Part shown: positions 17,543 to 26,752 of the stretch, in pieces
How positions within the stretch are numbered: the first letter of the stretch is position 1
How the letters are laid out: each line of letters starts with the position of its first letter
NCBI GenBank assembly: GCA_030704225.1
Contig: CP131915.1
Span: 3,410,001-3,474,000, forward strand
Direction of reading: 5' to 3'
DNA from: Kosakonia sp. H02
GTDB lineage: Bacteria > Pseudomonadota > Gammaproteobacteria > Enterobacterales > Enterobacteriaceae
Length of the DNA stretch: 64,000 bases
Position numbers and translations under genes: made by a program
Notes under the pieces: generated by a model
The model's database searches: none
The model's input: only the letters and a program-made list of their open reading frames with translations
Told to the model about the DNA's origin: nothing

Positions 17543-19935
17543 TATGGGTTCCTCCGGCAGGTAAGCGGCCCGTAGGTCTGCAATTTATGTTCAGGGTTGG
17601 CGTCAAGGGTAAAAGCGGCCTCGCAGCTTCCGCCCTCCGGCAGGCGCACATGTAAGGCGTTTGCGTCATCAAGATTTTCCAGCCAGGCGATGCCGTCATA
17701 GCCGACAACGGCGGTCTCTTTGCCCGCGCGTTCAACCTGGCTGCCTGGCGCAATATCCAGCCCCTGTTCGTCATGGAGGATCACGCTGGCGACGCGTTCC
17801 TGCACCATCGGGAACTCAACCAGATAACCGCTGTGGCGGCGCAGGGCAATTTTGCGCTCCGTCTCTTTTAGCTGGGTATCTGCCGGAAGGTTCAACGTAT
17901 TAATGCTGTAGCTGGCCGGATAGTAGGCCGACACGCCGCTAACCAGTAAATAACCATCGTTATCAGTTACCCCAACCGGCTGGTTTTCATAGTTCACCGG
18001 CACCCCGGCATGCCCGCCGGTGCTGATCACCGCAAAGGCGTCGTTGATACGGTTGGCGGCGAACACCTGGCCATCCATCAGCACCACCGACCCCAGCGCT
18101 TCACCCCACCAGGTCATCATGCCGCTTTCGCCGTATGCGCCACCCTGCAATTCCACATCATTGTTGCGCCAGCCCAGCGTGCCCTGCTGGTACGTTTTAT
18201 TTTGCGACTGGCGAGCCAGCGCCGCGTTCCAGCTAAAACCGCCGTCGGTCGGCATCGCATGGTAGTAGTTGATACGCTGCGTGCTGCCCGCATCCGGCGT
18301 TCTTTCCATGCTGATGGCGGCACTGTCACTGGCGCTCAGCGGAATTTGCAACGACATGGCGAAAGTCCAGTCACCCCGCTGGTTATCGCGACTGGCGGCA
18401 AGATACAGGCTGCTGCTGCCCCAGAGATTACGGCTCCACGAGAGATTCAGCAGTTCGGTTTTGTCACTATCAAAACTGCGCACGCCAATCCACGCCGCCC
18501 CGACGTTGCCGAAATCCCCCATATTAACGGTCAGCGAATACTGGTCGGTATTGCGGCTCAGGCTGGCAATTGGCCGCTGGCCGTTACGCTGCATGTCGTT
18601 GTAGCTCGCGCGCTGGTCGTAGAGCGCAAGGTTGCCGAATTGGCGGTTGCGACGGCTGTGCTGAGTACTGACGCTGAACAGATTGGTGCTGTATTGGTAG
18701 CCCCAGTTCAGTTGATTGCCGCCATCGCCATACATGCGGCTTTGCGTCCACGCCCCGTTCACCACGCCGAGTCGTCCAGGTTTAACCACCGCCCCCACAC
18801 CGCCGAGCGCCAGCGACTCCGCCGCTTCGCCGTGCCCTTCAAGGGTCAGGTAATCGGTGACGCCGTAGCGGTACGAGCCGCTGCCCACCAGCGGTCCGTA
18901 ATCAAAATTATCAATACCGTAATTGCGCCGCAAAGAACCCAGGGTTATCGCACCATCGCTCAGCCCCGGCTTTAGCAGATCGCTGGCGACATAAAACGGC
19001 AGCGTCGTGCTGACCTGCCGCCCGAGGGCATCGGTGGTGACCAGGACCGCATCCCCCGCCCCGTTGATATAGGGCATATTGGTTAGCGAAAATGGCCCGG
19101 GCTGTAGCTGGGTGTTCCCCGCGCGATAGCCATTGATAAAGACATCAACCGAGGTTGGCACCGCCGCTTCACCGGAAAACACCGGCAGCGGCCAGGTGAC
19201 CAGGTCCGGGCGCAGGGAGAAATCACGCCCGTAACGCAGGCCGCCCATGCGCACGCTGCTGCTCCAGGTTAACGCTTCGGAGATAACATCCCCGACATCC
19301 CACTGGATGGCGTTATCTTCATCGCTAAAGGTGAGTGTGGTGTCATAACGCACGTAACCCTCATGCTGGCGCAGCGAGCCGGAGAGGGTTTTGCGCATCG
19401 AGCCGGTGGAAGAGAGCACGCCGTTCCCGTTGAAGTAGCGAAACTCATGCCACAGGGACGCCTGCCCGCCAATATGCTCCGTGTTGCTGGTATAAACGTC
19501 GTAATTCAGTAACGCGCCCTGACCATATTTCGGTTCGCTGCGCCGGGCATCGCCGGAAAAAGAGGTATAACGCGCCGGTACCCATTCTTCAGGCACCGTT
19601 AATAACAGGCGCTGTCCTTCGCTGTCATATTCCGTACGCACCTCCGCCAGGGTCGAAAGATTGACGTCCCCCTGCGGCAGATGTTCCGCCGGGAGCCCGG
19701 CGTGCAGCAAGTCGGCGCTGGAGACGTAAAAGTCATTCTGCCGCCGGGTGACCGGCACCACCTGTTGGGTGTCGTAATGGTTGATAACCAGCGACAGGTG
19801 AAATACCGCCTGTTGGTTAATGGCTCGCGCATCCGGCGGCGGCGGTAGCCCATCATCGCCTTGCTGACCCCACGCCGAACTGCCCAACAGCATCATGGTG
19901 ACCGGTACAATCAGTTGCCCGCGGACGACTGCCAT
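17542..19935 (-). CDS. Outer-membrane usher of an archaic (Csu-type) chaperone-usher pilus
   Basis: 797 residues with an N-terminal signal region (LIVPVTMMLLGSSAWGQ), then periplasmic N-domain, beta-barrel with repeated aromatic strands, plug region (DVFINGYRAG) and C-terminal domains. Ushers accept chaperone-subunit complexes and thread the pilus through the outer membrane. It overlaps the chaperone gene (19911) by 25 bp, so translation is coupled. Shorter than classical type 1 ushers (about 850), consistent with the archaic clade. Confidence 0.88.
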   Translation of the reverse strand: MAVVRGQLIVPVTMMLLGSSAWGQQGDDGLPPPPDARAINQQAVFHLSLVINHYDTQQVVPVTRRQNDFYVSSADLLHAGLPAEHLPQGDVNLSTLAEVRTEYDSEGQRLLLTVPEEWVPARYTSFSGDARRSEPKYGQGALLNYDVYTSNTEHIGGQASLWHEFRYFNGNGVLSSTGSMRKTLSGSLRQHEGYVRYDTTLTFSDEDNAIQWDVGDVISEALTWSSSVRMGGLRYGRDFSLRPDLVTWPLPVFSGEAAVPTSVDVFINGYRAGNTQLQPGPFSLTNMPYINGAGDAVLVTTDALGRQVSTTLPFYVASDLLKPGLSDGAITLGSLRRNYGIDNFDYGPLVGSGSYRYGVTDYLTLEGHGEAAESLALGGVGAVVKPGRLGVVNGAWTQSRMYGDGGNQLNWGYQYSTNLFSVSTQHSRRNRQFGNLALYDQRASYNDMQRNGQRPIASLSRNTDQYSLTVNMGDFGNVGAAWIGVRSFDSDKTELLNLSWSRNLWGSSSLYLAASRDNQRGDWTFAMSLQIPLSASDSAAISMERTPDAGSTQRINYYHAMPTDGGFSWNAALARQSQNKTYQQGTLGWRNNDVELQGGAYGESGMMTWWGEALGSVVLMDGQVFAANRINDAFAVISTGGHAGVPVNYENQPVGVTDNDGYLLVSGVSAYYPASYSINTLNLPADTQLKETERKIALRRHSGYLVEFPMVQERVASVILHDEQGLDIAPGSQVERAGKETAVVGYDGIAWLENLDDANALHVRLPEGGSCEAAFTLDANPEHKLQTYGPLTCRRNP

Positions 19936-20675
19936 TGGCCTTCCCGCGCATTAATCGTCGCGTTCAGCGCCGATGGATTGTTCACCCCGGCCGGTAACGG
20001 CCAGCGTCGTGCGCTGTGGGGCAGAACATAGCCTAATAACCCCTCGGCAACCTGGCGCCTCTGGCCGCCCTGTCGCACGCTGACTTTACTCAACCGAACA
20101 TGAACATTACCGTCGTTGCGCACTTCCAGCGCCGGTTGGCCGCCGTCACGCACTACGCGCCAGCTCAGCTTTGACGTATCAGCAAAAACATGATGCGCGC
20201 CGTTGGCCGAGGTTTTGATCCCCTGACCGTAAGCGAATAACGGGATCGAGTAGCGCATTTGCAGCTTCAGGCCAATTTGTGGTTTGTCGGGGTTATCGGG
20301 CTGGGGGATCTCATCGACAATAATGCGGTAAGCCTGCTCTTTGCTGGGTGGAATTTGCGCCTGCTTAATCAGCCGAATCAGTTGTTTACTCTCTTTGGCG
20401 ATTTGCACGATAGGCGGGCTTGCCACCACATCGCTCTGTTGCTCGTAGCGATCCAGGCCGCCTTCCTGAGACCAGCGCACAATGCGCACCTGCATGGTGG
20501 TGGGCGTTTCGCCCTGATTCTGGATCCACAACTCCGTGGCGTTGGTATCAGCACCCAGCCAGGGATCGATTGGCCAGAGCAAAATGGTTGCTGCCGCCTG
20601 CGCATTTCCCGCCGTCAGGATCAGCGCGCCCGCAAGCCAAAAGCCTGCCGCACGGGCGCACGAGGTGACCTTCAT
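19911..20675 (-). CDS. Periplasmic pilus chaperone (CsuC-like)
   Basis: PapD-like chaperone, 254 residues from the ATG at 20675 (MKVTSCARAAGFWLAGALIL). I prefer this start because AAGGGAGAAGG lies just upstream, whereas a start seven codons earlier has no ribosome site. The mature part shows chaperone features: ATILLWPIDPWL, SKQLIRLI with the Arg/Lys anchor type, and KLQMRYSIPLFAYG. It caps pilus subunits in the periplasm and delivers them to the usher. Confidence 0.87.
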   Translation of the reverse strand: MKVTSCARAAGFWLAGALILTAGNAQAAATILLWPIDPWLGADTNATELWIQNQGETPTTMQVRIVRWSQEGGLDRYEQQSDVVASPPIVQIAKESKQLIRLIKQAQIPPSKEQAYRIIVDEIPQPDNPDKPQIGLKLQMRYSIPLFAYGQGIKTSANGAHHVFADTSKLSWRVVRDGGQPALEVRNDGNVHVRLSKVSVRQGGQRRQVAEGLLGYVLPHSARRWPLPAGVNNPSALNATINAREGQWQSSAGN

Positions 20676-20689
20676 GTCCTTCTCCCTTA

Positions 20690-21238
20690 TTACCATGACA
20701 ATGTCACGGTCAGTTGATCGGTATACATTCCCGCCGGGCTAAAGCCGGTGAGTTGCGCTGCGCCAAAAATGGCGAGCGAAATAGTATTGCTATTGGTGGT
20801 GGCAACAGAGACCGCCTGGTTAACACCGATTTCGGTATTCGCCGCCAGCGTACTGTTGCTGTAAATACGATAGGGCACCCGCTCTGTACCGCCGCTGCGC
20901 TGCATATTGCGCACAGTGGAGTAGTTCTGCCCGCCGTTCACGCTCATGCTGAGCACAACGCCAGGTGTGCAGCCGAGAGAGAGTGACGCGTTGGGCACAA
21001 ACGACGTGCTCGCCTGCCCGCTTTCCACTCCCGAATGGGTGCCGAAATTGAGCGTGCCGAGCACCCCGCCGCTGCCGCTGACCACGGCGCAGCCTGGCGT
21101 GATGGTTGCGCCCACGGTGAAGGTTTGTGTCGTCACCGCGAGCGCCGCCGGTTGCGCCAGTATCATCAGCACCGCCAAAATTACGCGCAGCCCTGTCCGG
21201 TTTCCCCTCGGGGAAACACGCACGCCGTTCTTTCTCAT
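20690..21238 (-). CDS. Spore coat U domain pilus subunit (CsuA/CsuB-like)
   Basis: 182 residues; a long N-terminal signal region (to about residue 35, ILAVLMILAQPAALA) and one spore-coat-U domain with two cysteines (PGCAVVSG, LGCTPGV) ending AGMYTDQLTVTLSW. Likely a minor or adaptor pilin. It lies 10 bp after the 189-residue pilin gene and 15 bp before the chaperone start. Confidence 0.8.
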   Translation of the reverse strand: MRKNGVRVSPRGNRTGLRVILAVLMILAQPAALAVTTQTFTVGATITPGCAVVSGSGGVLGTLNFGTHSGVESGQASTSFVPNASLSLGCTPGVVLSMSVNGGQNYSTVRNMQRSGGTERVPYRIYSNSTLAANTEIGVNQAVSVATTNSNTISLAIFGAAQLTGFSPAGMYTDQLTVTLSW

Positions 21239-21248
21239 GTGGGAAGAG

Positions 21249-21818
21249 TTAGTACGTCACACTCACGTTAATCGTATCGGTGTAAGTACCCGGGATAACG
21301 CTGACACTGTCGCCGCCTCCGGTGATGCGCCCGTAGAGGGTATAGTTATCGACGCCGCCGGTGGTGGACGCGGGAGGAATGTTGGTGTTGTTGGCAATAA
21401 CGTTACTGAAACCGCTATCACTATAGAGGCTGTAGGCCACGCCTTGGGTGGTATCGGCCGCATTCACCAGGTAACGCGCCGGTGTACCCGGCGTGCCGAT
21501 AACCGTGCCCGGTGCCGTGGAGTTGGTATTACCGGTTATCTGCACGGTGTAATCGGTGGTGGTGCACTGAATGCCGAAGCTGTTACCGCCCCCGGCACCG
21601 GTTAATTGCGTGGTGAGCTGCGAGAAGGTCGCCGGATGGGTACCAAAATCCAGCGTACCGAAGTTGATGCCATTCTGGCCTGGTGAGCCGTTGATAAGGC
21701 AACCGTTGGTCAGGGTTAATGTTGCCCCGATTGTCCCGCTACTGGTGACTGCATGGGCGTTTTGCCCGGCCATGATGAATGCCCCACTTGCCAGCACATA
21801 AAGCAGTTTTTTGTTCAT
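21249..21818 (-). CDS. Spore coat U domain major pilin (CsuA/B-like)
   Basis: 189 residues with a clear signal peptide (MNKKLLYVLASGAFIMAGQNAHA) and a single spore-coat-U domain (NGCLINGS, IQCTTTDYTV, final strand YTDTINVSVTY). First gene of the cluster, hence probably the major shaft subunit as in csuA/B. Its upstream region is AT-rich and 360 bp long. Confidence 0.82.
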   Translation of the reverse strand: MNKKLLYVLASGAFIMAGQNAHAVTSSGTIGATLTLTNGCLINGSPGQNGINFGTLDFGTHPATFSQLTTQLTGAGGGNSFGIQCTTTDYTVQITGNTNSTAPGTVIGTPGTPARYLVNAADTTQGVAYSLYSDSGFSNVIANNTNIPPASTTGGVDNYTLYGRITGGGDSVSVIPGTYTDTINVSVTY

Positions 21819-22181
21819 GTTGACGCCTCCGAAGATGCCGCGTGCTATTCATTGCCCAATCAATGCGTCACGCGGAAAAATAGTCATGCAAAAGCTGAAA
21901 AACGCAGGAATAACTGAAATTTAGATGACGTCGGCGGGTTCAACCAGTTCTGGCAAGGCGCAAAAATGTAACGGATGGATTAATATTTTTAACTAATTAA
22001 TTCAGACGCTTAAATCCACTTTTTGCTGTAATCAGGACTAGTTGCAACGAATATATGCGTCAAAATGTGATATTTGTCTCAATATATTTAAGTGTGTAAA
22101 AAACAATAAATTAGATAACTTGAAGCCACACTTAAGCATGACTGAAGAATAGGTTGACGGGCACAGAAGAGAGAAAAGATG
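21819..22181. other. AT-rich intergenic region upstream of the pilus operon
   Basis: About 360 bp between the first pilin gene and the cheW terminator. The centre (about 21960-22140) is markedly AT-rich. It must hold the pilus promoter on the minus strand. I saw no sigma28 consensus, tRNA or convincing small ORF. AT-rich pilus promoters are often silenced by H-NS; that is a guess here. Confidence 0.5.
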
Positions 22182-22204
22182 GGCGGGTGAGAGGATCACC
22201 CGCC
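22182..22204 (-). terminator. Terminator after cheW
   Basis: Stem GGCGGGTGA / TCACCCGCC with a 5-nt loop; on the minus strand it is followed by CATCTTTTCTC. It lies just after cheW and would separate the motAB-cheAW transcript from the pilus genes. Confidence 0.75.
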
Positions 22205-22211
22205 TGAAGCG

Positions 22212-22715
22212 TTACGCTACGTGGGTCGCAGCCATGTCCAGCAGCGCCATTTCGTCGCTGTTGAGCAGTTTTTCAATGTTCACCAGAATCAGCATACGGT
22301 CACCCAGCGCGCCGAGGCCGGTCAGGTATTCTGTTGAAAGGGTCACAGCAAATTCCGGCGCCGGGCGAATTTGATCCGCCGCCAGCGACAGCACGTCAGA
22401 CACGCCATCCACCACGATACCGACCACGCGCTGGCCGAGGTTCAGCACGATAACGACGGTGTTTTCGTTATATTCCACTTCGCCCTGGCTGAACTTCACG
22501 CGCAGGTCCACGATCGGTACGATCACACCGCGCAGGTTGGTAACGCCCTTGATAAAGTCCGGGGTGTTGGCGATGCGGGTTACCTGGTCATAGCCACGAA
22601 TTTCCTGCACTTTCAGAATATCGATGCCGTACTCTTCATCACCCAGGGTAAATACCAGGAACTCCTGACCCGATGGCTCGCCCGCCAGTTTTGCTACATT
22701 ACTCATACCGGTCAT
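22212..22715 (-). CDS. cheW: CheW, receptor-kinase coupling protein
   Basis: 167 residues, as in E. coli. SH3-like double barrel with GVTNLRGVIVPIVDLR, the conserved coupling motif. CheW links CheA to the receptors in the polar array. It lies 22 bp after cheA. In E. coli tar follows directly; here the pilus cluster comes between. Confidence 0.98.
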   Translation of the reverse strand: MTGMSNVAKLAGEPSGQEFLVFTLGDEEYGIDILKVQEIRGYDQVTRIANTPDFIKGVTNLRGVIVPIVDLRVKFSQGEVEYNENTVVIVLNLGQRVVGIVVDGVSDVLSLAADQIRPAPEFAVTLSTEYLTGLGALGDRMLILVNIEKLLNSDEMALLDMAATHVA

Positions 22716-22737
22716 GTTTTATACCTTCTTAACTAAA

Positions 22738-24780
22738 TCAGGCGGCTGTATGCGCCATACGATGTTCACGATTCAACCCCTGCAACGCTGATACATCAAC
22801 GATCAGCGCGACGCTACCATCACCCAGGATGGTGGCGGCAGAAATCCCCGGCACTTTGCGATAGTTACTTTCCAGGTTTTTCACGACCACCTGGTGCTGA
22901 CCAATCAGCTGATCGACCAACAGTGCATAGCGACGACCTGCGCTTTGCAGAATAACGACGATCCCCTGCGTGGCTTCGGTTTTCGCGCCCATGACGTCAA
23001 ACACTTTCCACAGCTCAACCAGCGGCAGGTATTCACCGCGCACTTCCAGCACGCGCTCGCCGCCCGCCAGCGGATGTAGGTCTTCTTCGCTCGGCTGCAA
23101 TGATTCCATCACGGCGTTGAGCGGCAGAATAAAGACTTCGTTATTCACTTTCACCGACATGCCGTCGAGAATCGCCAGCGTCAACGGCAGCAGGATACGG
23201 ATCGTGGTGCCAGTGCCCTGCTTCGATTTGATCTCTACGTGGCCGCCCATCTCCTGGATGTTACGTTTAACCACGTCCATGCCGACACCACGGCCGGAAA
23301 CGTCGGTAACTTGTTCCGCGGTGGAGAAGCCAGGGGCGAAAATCAGCATCCCCACTTCTTCGTCGGTCATATTTTCATTGACCGCCATGCCCTGAGAGAG
23401 CGCTTTCGCCAGGATACGCTCGCGATTAAGGCCTGCGCCGTCGTCGGTCACTTCGATGCAGATGTTGCCGCCCTGGTGTTCGGCAGAAAGAATCAGGTTA
23501 CCAATCGGTGACTTCCCGGCTTCGACGCGTTTTTGTGGCGTTTCGATACCGTGGTCAAGGCTGTTACGCACCAGGTGCGTTAACGGATCGATAATGCGTT
23601 CGATCAGGCTCTTATCCAGTTCGGTTGAGCTGCCCTGTAAGGTCAGTTCCACTTGCTTATCAAGCTTGCTTGCCAGGTCACGCACCAGACGCGGGAAGCG
23701 GCTGAAGACATATTCCATCGGCATCATACGAATCGACATCACCGATTCCTGCAAGTCGCGGGCGTTACGCTGCAACTGGCTCATGCTGGTGATCAGGTCG
23801 CCATGAGTGACTGGATCCAGTTCATTGGAGCGCTGGGCCAGCATCGACTGGGTGATAACCAGTTCGCCGACCAGGTTTATCAGTTGATCGACTTTTTCTA
23901 CCGCCACGCGGATGCTGGTGGATTCACTACCGCGCGCGGGTTTTTCACGGCCCGCCGGATGCTCTTTCGCCACCGCTTTCAGCGCCGGTGCCGCCGCCGG
24001 TTTCACGGCCGGGAGGGCAGCTTCAGCCGGGGTTTCTGTCACTTCAGCTACCGCTTCAGCCATCTCTTCAACGGCGGCGGGTGATGCTTTTTCAAAGGCA
24101 ATCTGATCGGCTTCAATCACAAAGCACAACACCGCAATGATGTCGTCTTCGCTGATACCGCCGTCGATGGTGACGCTCAGGCTGTCGGCCCCTTTGACCA
24201 CATCGCTCAGGGTGCCGAGGTTGCCCAGTTCTTCTTCCAGCAGCCCGACTTCACTCTCTTTCAGGCGCGACAGAATAATGCGCAGCTTGCCGTCATTGGC
24301 GGCAGCCGGTGCGGTTTCGGCGGCAAGCGCAGCACTCTCTACAACGGAGAGTATTGCGCCATTCGCGGTCGCAGGAACACCCTCTCCTTTTGCTTCCAGC
24401 GCCAGCTGGCGCAGGGCGTTGCAGATATATTCGAAGCTGGCAGCGTCCGGCTCTTGCGAGCTTTTATAGGCGTCGAGCTGTTCCTGCATGATATCTTTGG
24501 TTTCCAAAAACAGGTTGATGATGTCGGTGTTAAGCTGCATTTCACCACGCCGGGCTTCATCAAGCAGGTTTTCCATCAGGTGCGTGGTTTCCTGCAAGAT
24601 GGTAAAGCCGAATGTCCCCGCGCCGCCTTTTATAGAGTGTGCAGCACGGAAGATGGCGTTGAGCTGTTCTGAATCCGGCGCTTCCGGCACCAGATCCAAT
24701 AAATGTTGTTCCATATCGGCCAACAGTTCGTCGGCCTCATCAAAGAATGTCTGATAAAAATCACTAATATCCATGCTCAC
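22738..24780 (-). CDS. cheA: CheA, chemotaxis histidine kinase
   Basis: 680 residues with all five domains. P1: phospho-accepting His in AAHSIKGGAGTFG (about 48). P2: about 160-230. A linker rich in Ala, Glu and Pro at about 235-275. P3 dimerisation. P4 kinase: N-box HLVRNSLDHGIE, DDGAGLNRERI, DVSGRGVGMDV. P5: CheW-like, at the C-terminus. Phosphorylates CheY and CheB. An internal start near residue 98, which makes the short form in E. coli, is plausible but not proven. Overlaps nothing; 4 bp after motB. Confidence 0.98.
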   Translation of the reverse strand: MSMDISDFYQTFFDEADELLADMEQHLLDLVPEAPDSEQLNAIFRAAHSIKGGAGTFGFTILQETTHLMENLLDEARRGEMQLNTDIINLFLETKDIMQEQLDAYKSSQEPDAASFEYICNALRQLALEAKGEGVPATANGAILSVVESAALAAETAPAAANDGKLRIILSRLKESEVGLLEEELGNLGTLSDVVKGADSLSVTIDGGISEDDIIAVLCFVIEADQIAFEKASPAAVEEMAEAVAEVTETPAEAALPAVKPAAAPALKAVAKEHPAGREKPARGSESTSIRVAVEKVDQLINLVGELVITQSMLAQRSNELDPVTHGDLITSMSQLQRNARDLQESVMSIRMMPMEYVFSRFPRLVRDLASKLDKQVELTLQGSSTELDKSLIERIIDPLTHLVRNSLDHGIETPQKRVEAGKSPIGNLILSAEHQGGNICIEVTDDGAGLNRERILAKALSQGMAVNENMTDEEVGMLIFAPGFSTAEQVTDVSGRGVGMDVVKRNIQEMGGHVEIKSKQGTGTTIRILLPLTLAILDGMSVKVNNEVFILPLNAVMESLQPSEEDLHPLAGGERVLEVRGEYLPLVELWKVFDVMGAKTEATQGIVVILQSAGRRYALLVDQLIGQHQVVVKNLESNYRKVPGISAATILGDGSVALIVDVSALQGLNREHRMAHTAA

Positions 24781-24784
24781 GCTA

Positions 24785-25741
24785 TCACCTCGGATTGGCT
24801 TGTGGCGATGTGGGAACTGCCGCCGGAGCCGCTGACGCGGGCGCAGAGGCTGACGCCGCTGGCTCTGGCTGTGTAATCGCGCTTATTGGCGCACTCTGAC
24901 TCTCGGCGTTCTCATGCAGAATGGCCGCTTCTGCCTGCTGATTGAGTACCAAAAGACTAATTCGACGGTTGATGGCGTCATCGGGGCCGCGATCGGCCAG
25001 GCGCATGGTGGCGGCCATGCCGACAACACGCAGCACTTTGCCGTCATCAAGCCCACCGGCAACCAGTTCACGACGCGACGCGTTAGCGCGATCGGCGGAA
25101 AGCTCCCAGTTGCTGTAGCCTTTGTCGCCGTTGGCGTAAGGCGCATCATCGGTGTGGCCGGAGAGGCTCACTTTGTTCGGAATGCCGTTCAGTACTGGCG
25201 CAATCGCCCGTAAAATATCGCGCATGTAAGGTTCGACGTCGGCGCTGCCGGTTTTAAACATTGGCCGGTTCTGGCTGTCGATAATCTGAATGCGCAGCCC
25301 TTCCTGAACGAGGTCGATTTTTAAATGCGGGCGCAGCGCGCGCAGTTTCGGATCGGCCTCAATTAACTGATCCAGATCGCCGCGCAGTTTACTCAGGCGC
25401 GACTGCTCCATGCGGCGTTTCAGGTCGTCAATGTTGGGCTGTTTTTGCACTTCGCCTTGTTGCTGTGTGTAGTCATCGCCACCGCCCGGGATCGGGCTGT
25501 CGCTGTTTGAAATCCTCGGCCCGCCGGTCACCGCAGTAGCCAGCGGCGTGCGGAAATACTCCGCAATCTGGATAAGTTCTTTCGGGCTGGAGATAGAAAT
25601 CAGCCACATCACCAGGAAAAACGCCATCATCGCCGTCATAAAGTCGGCGTAGGCTATCTTCCAGGAGCCGTGCGCGCCGCCACCATGGCCTTTATGTTTT
25701 TTACGTCTGACTACGACGATCGGATGGGACTGGTTTTTCAT
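24785..25741 (-). CDS. motB: MotB, flagellar stator protein
   Basis: 318 residues. One membrane segment (about 28-50) with the proton-carrying Asp in AYADFMTAMMAFFLVM; the plug region follows, then a C-terminal OmpA-like peptidoglycan-binding domain (SGHTDDAPYAN). The extreme C-terminus is a low-complexity Ala/Pro/Ser tail (about 280-318). Overlaps motA by 4 bp (ATGA). Confidence 0.98.
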   Translation of the reverse strand: MKNQSHPIVVVRRKKHKGHGGGAHGSWKIAYADFMTAMMAFFLVMWLISISSPKELIQIAEYFRTPLATAVTGGPRISNSDSPIPGGGDDYTQQQGEVQKQPNIDDLKRRMEQSRLSKLRGDLDQLIEADPKLRALRPHLKIDLVQEGLRIQIIDSQNRPMFKTGSADVEPYMRDILRAIAPVLNGIPNKVSLSGHTDDAPYANGDKGYSNWELSADRANASRRELVAGGLDDGKVLRVVGMAATMRLADRGPDDAINRRISLLVLNQQAEAAILHENAESQSAPISAITQPEPAASASAPASAAPAAVPTSPQANPR

Positions 25742-26625
25742 GCGTCCTCGGTGGTCGTCTGTTGGTTAGGATTTCTGACCGCACGTACGTGTTCATCCAG
25801 TTCGATAAACGATGGACGCTCGCTGGAGTACAGCGTTTTACGCCCAAATTCGACGGCAATCGGCGGCGCATAACCGTTCAGGTTCGACAGCAGCGTGATT
25901 TTTACGCACTGCATCATCTTGGCGGTTTCCGCGCTCTTCTGGCGTAACACGCAGGCCAGCGGCGAGATAAACCCATACGCCAACAGGATCCCGAGGAAGG
26001 TTCCCACCATCGCGTGAGCGATAAGCGCACCAAGTTCAGCCGCCGGACGATCGGCCGACGCCAGGGCGTGAACCACCCCCATGACCGCCGCCACGATACC
26101 GAACGCCGGAAGTGAATCACCTACCATCGCCAGCGCGTTGGCCGGAACTTCCGCTTCGCTTTCGTGGGTTTCGATCTCTTCGTCCATCAACGCTTCGATT
26201 TCGAAGGTGTTCATGTTGCCGCTGATTATCAGACGCAGGTAATCGACAATGAATTCCAGCATGGTGGCATCCGCCAGGATGCGCGGGTAGCTGGCAAAAA
26301 TCTCGCTCTCAGTCGGGTTTTCAATATCCCGTTCCAGCGAGAACATCCCTTGTTGACGCGACTTCGCCATCAGGCGATAGAGCAGCGCCAGCAAGTCCAT
26401 ATACATACTTTTGGTGTACTTTGAACGGCGAAACAGCAAAGGCAGCGCTTTCAGCGTTCCTTTGATGGCTTTTCCGTTGTTGCCCACAATGAATGCACCA
26501 AGACCCGCCCCGCCGATGATGATCAGTTCTGACGGTTGATATAGTGCTCCAAGGTGACCACCGGTCATTACATAACCGCCTAAGACTGCACCAAGAACAA
26601 CCAGGTAACCTAATACGATAAGCAC
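25738..26625 (-). CDS. motA: MotA, flagellar stator protein
   Basis: 295 residues, four membrane segments, with the large cytoplasmic loop (about 60-170) that bears the charges facing FliG. Conserved proline positions sit in the segments with AFGIVAAVMGVV and GTFLGILLAYG. Forms the ion channel with MotB. First gene of the motAB-cheAW operon; a sigma28 promoter is found inside the end of flhC. Confidence 0.98.
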   Translation of the reverse strand: MLIVLGYLVVLGAVLGGYVMTGGHLGALYQPSELIIIGGAGLGAFIVGNNGKAIKGTLKALPLLFRRSKYTKSMYMDLLALLYRLMAKSRQQGMFSLERDIENPTESEIFASYPRILADATMLEFIVDYLRLIISGNMNTFEIEALMDEEIETHESEAEVPANALAMVGDSLPAFGIVAAVMGVVHALASADRPAAELGALIAHAMVGTFLGILLAYGFISPLACVLRQKSAETAKMMQCVKITLLSNLNGYAPPIAVEFGRKTLYSSERPSFIELDEHVRAVRNPNQQTTTEDA

Positions 26626-26692
26626 GACATCATCCTTCTGCTAATGACTAAGGCTCGGGAGAAACTTTTCGCAGGGTTTACTCGAATGGCAG

Positions 26693-26727
26693 GCAAAAAA
26701 AAGCAGCGGCATTACTGCACCGCTGCT
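26693..26727 (-). terminator. Terminator after flhC
   Basis: Stem AGCAGCGG / CCGCTGCT with a 10-nt loop; on the minus strand it is followed by eight T residues. It lies between flhC and motA, so it ends flhDC transcripts and must be read through or bypassed for motA, whose promoter lies upstream of it. Confidence 0.8.
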
Positions 26728-26752
26728 GGAGTTTTTTATCCACCTGATTCGG

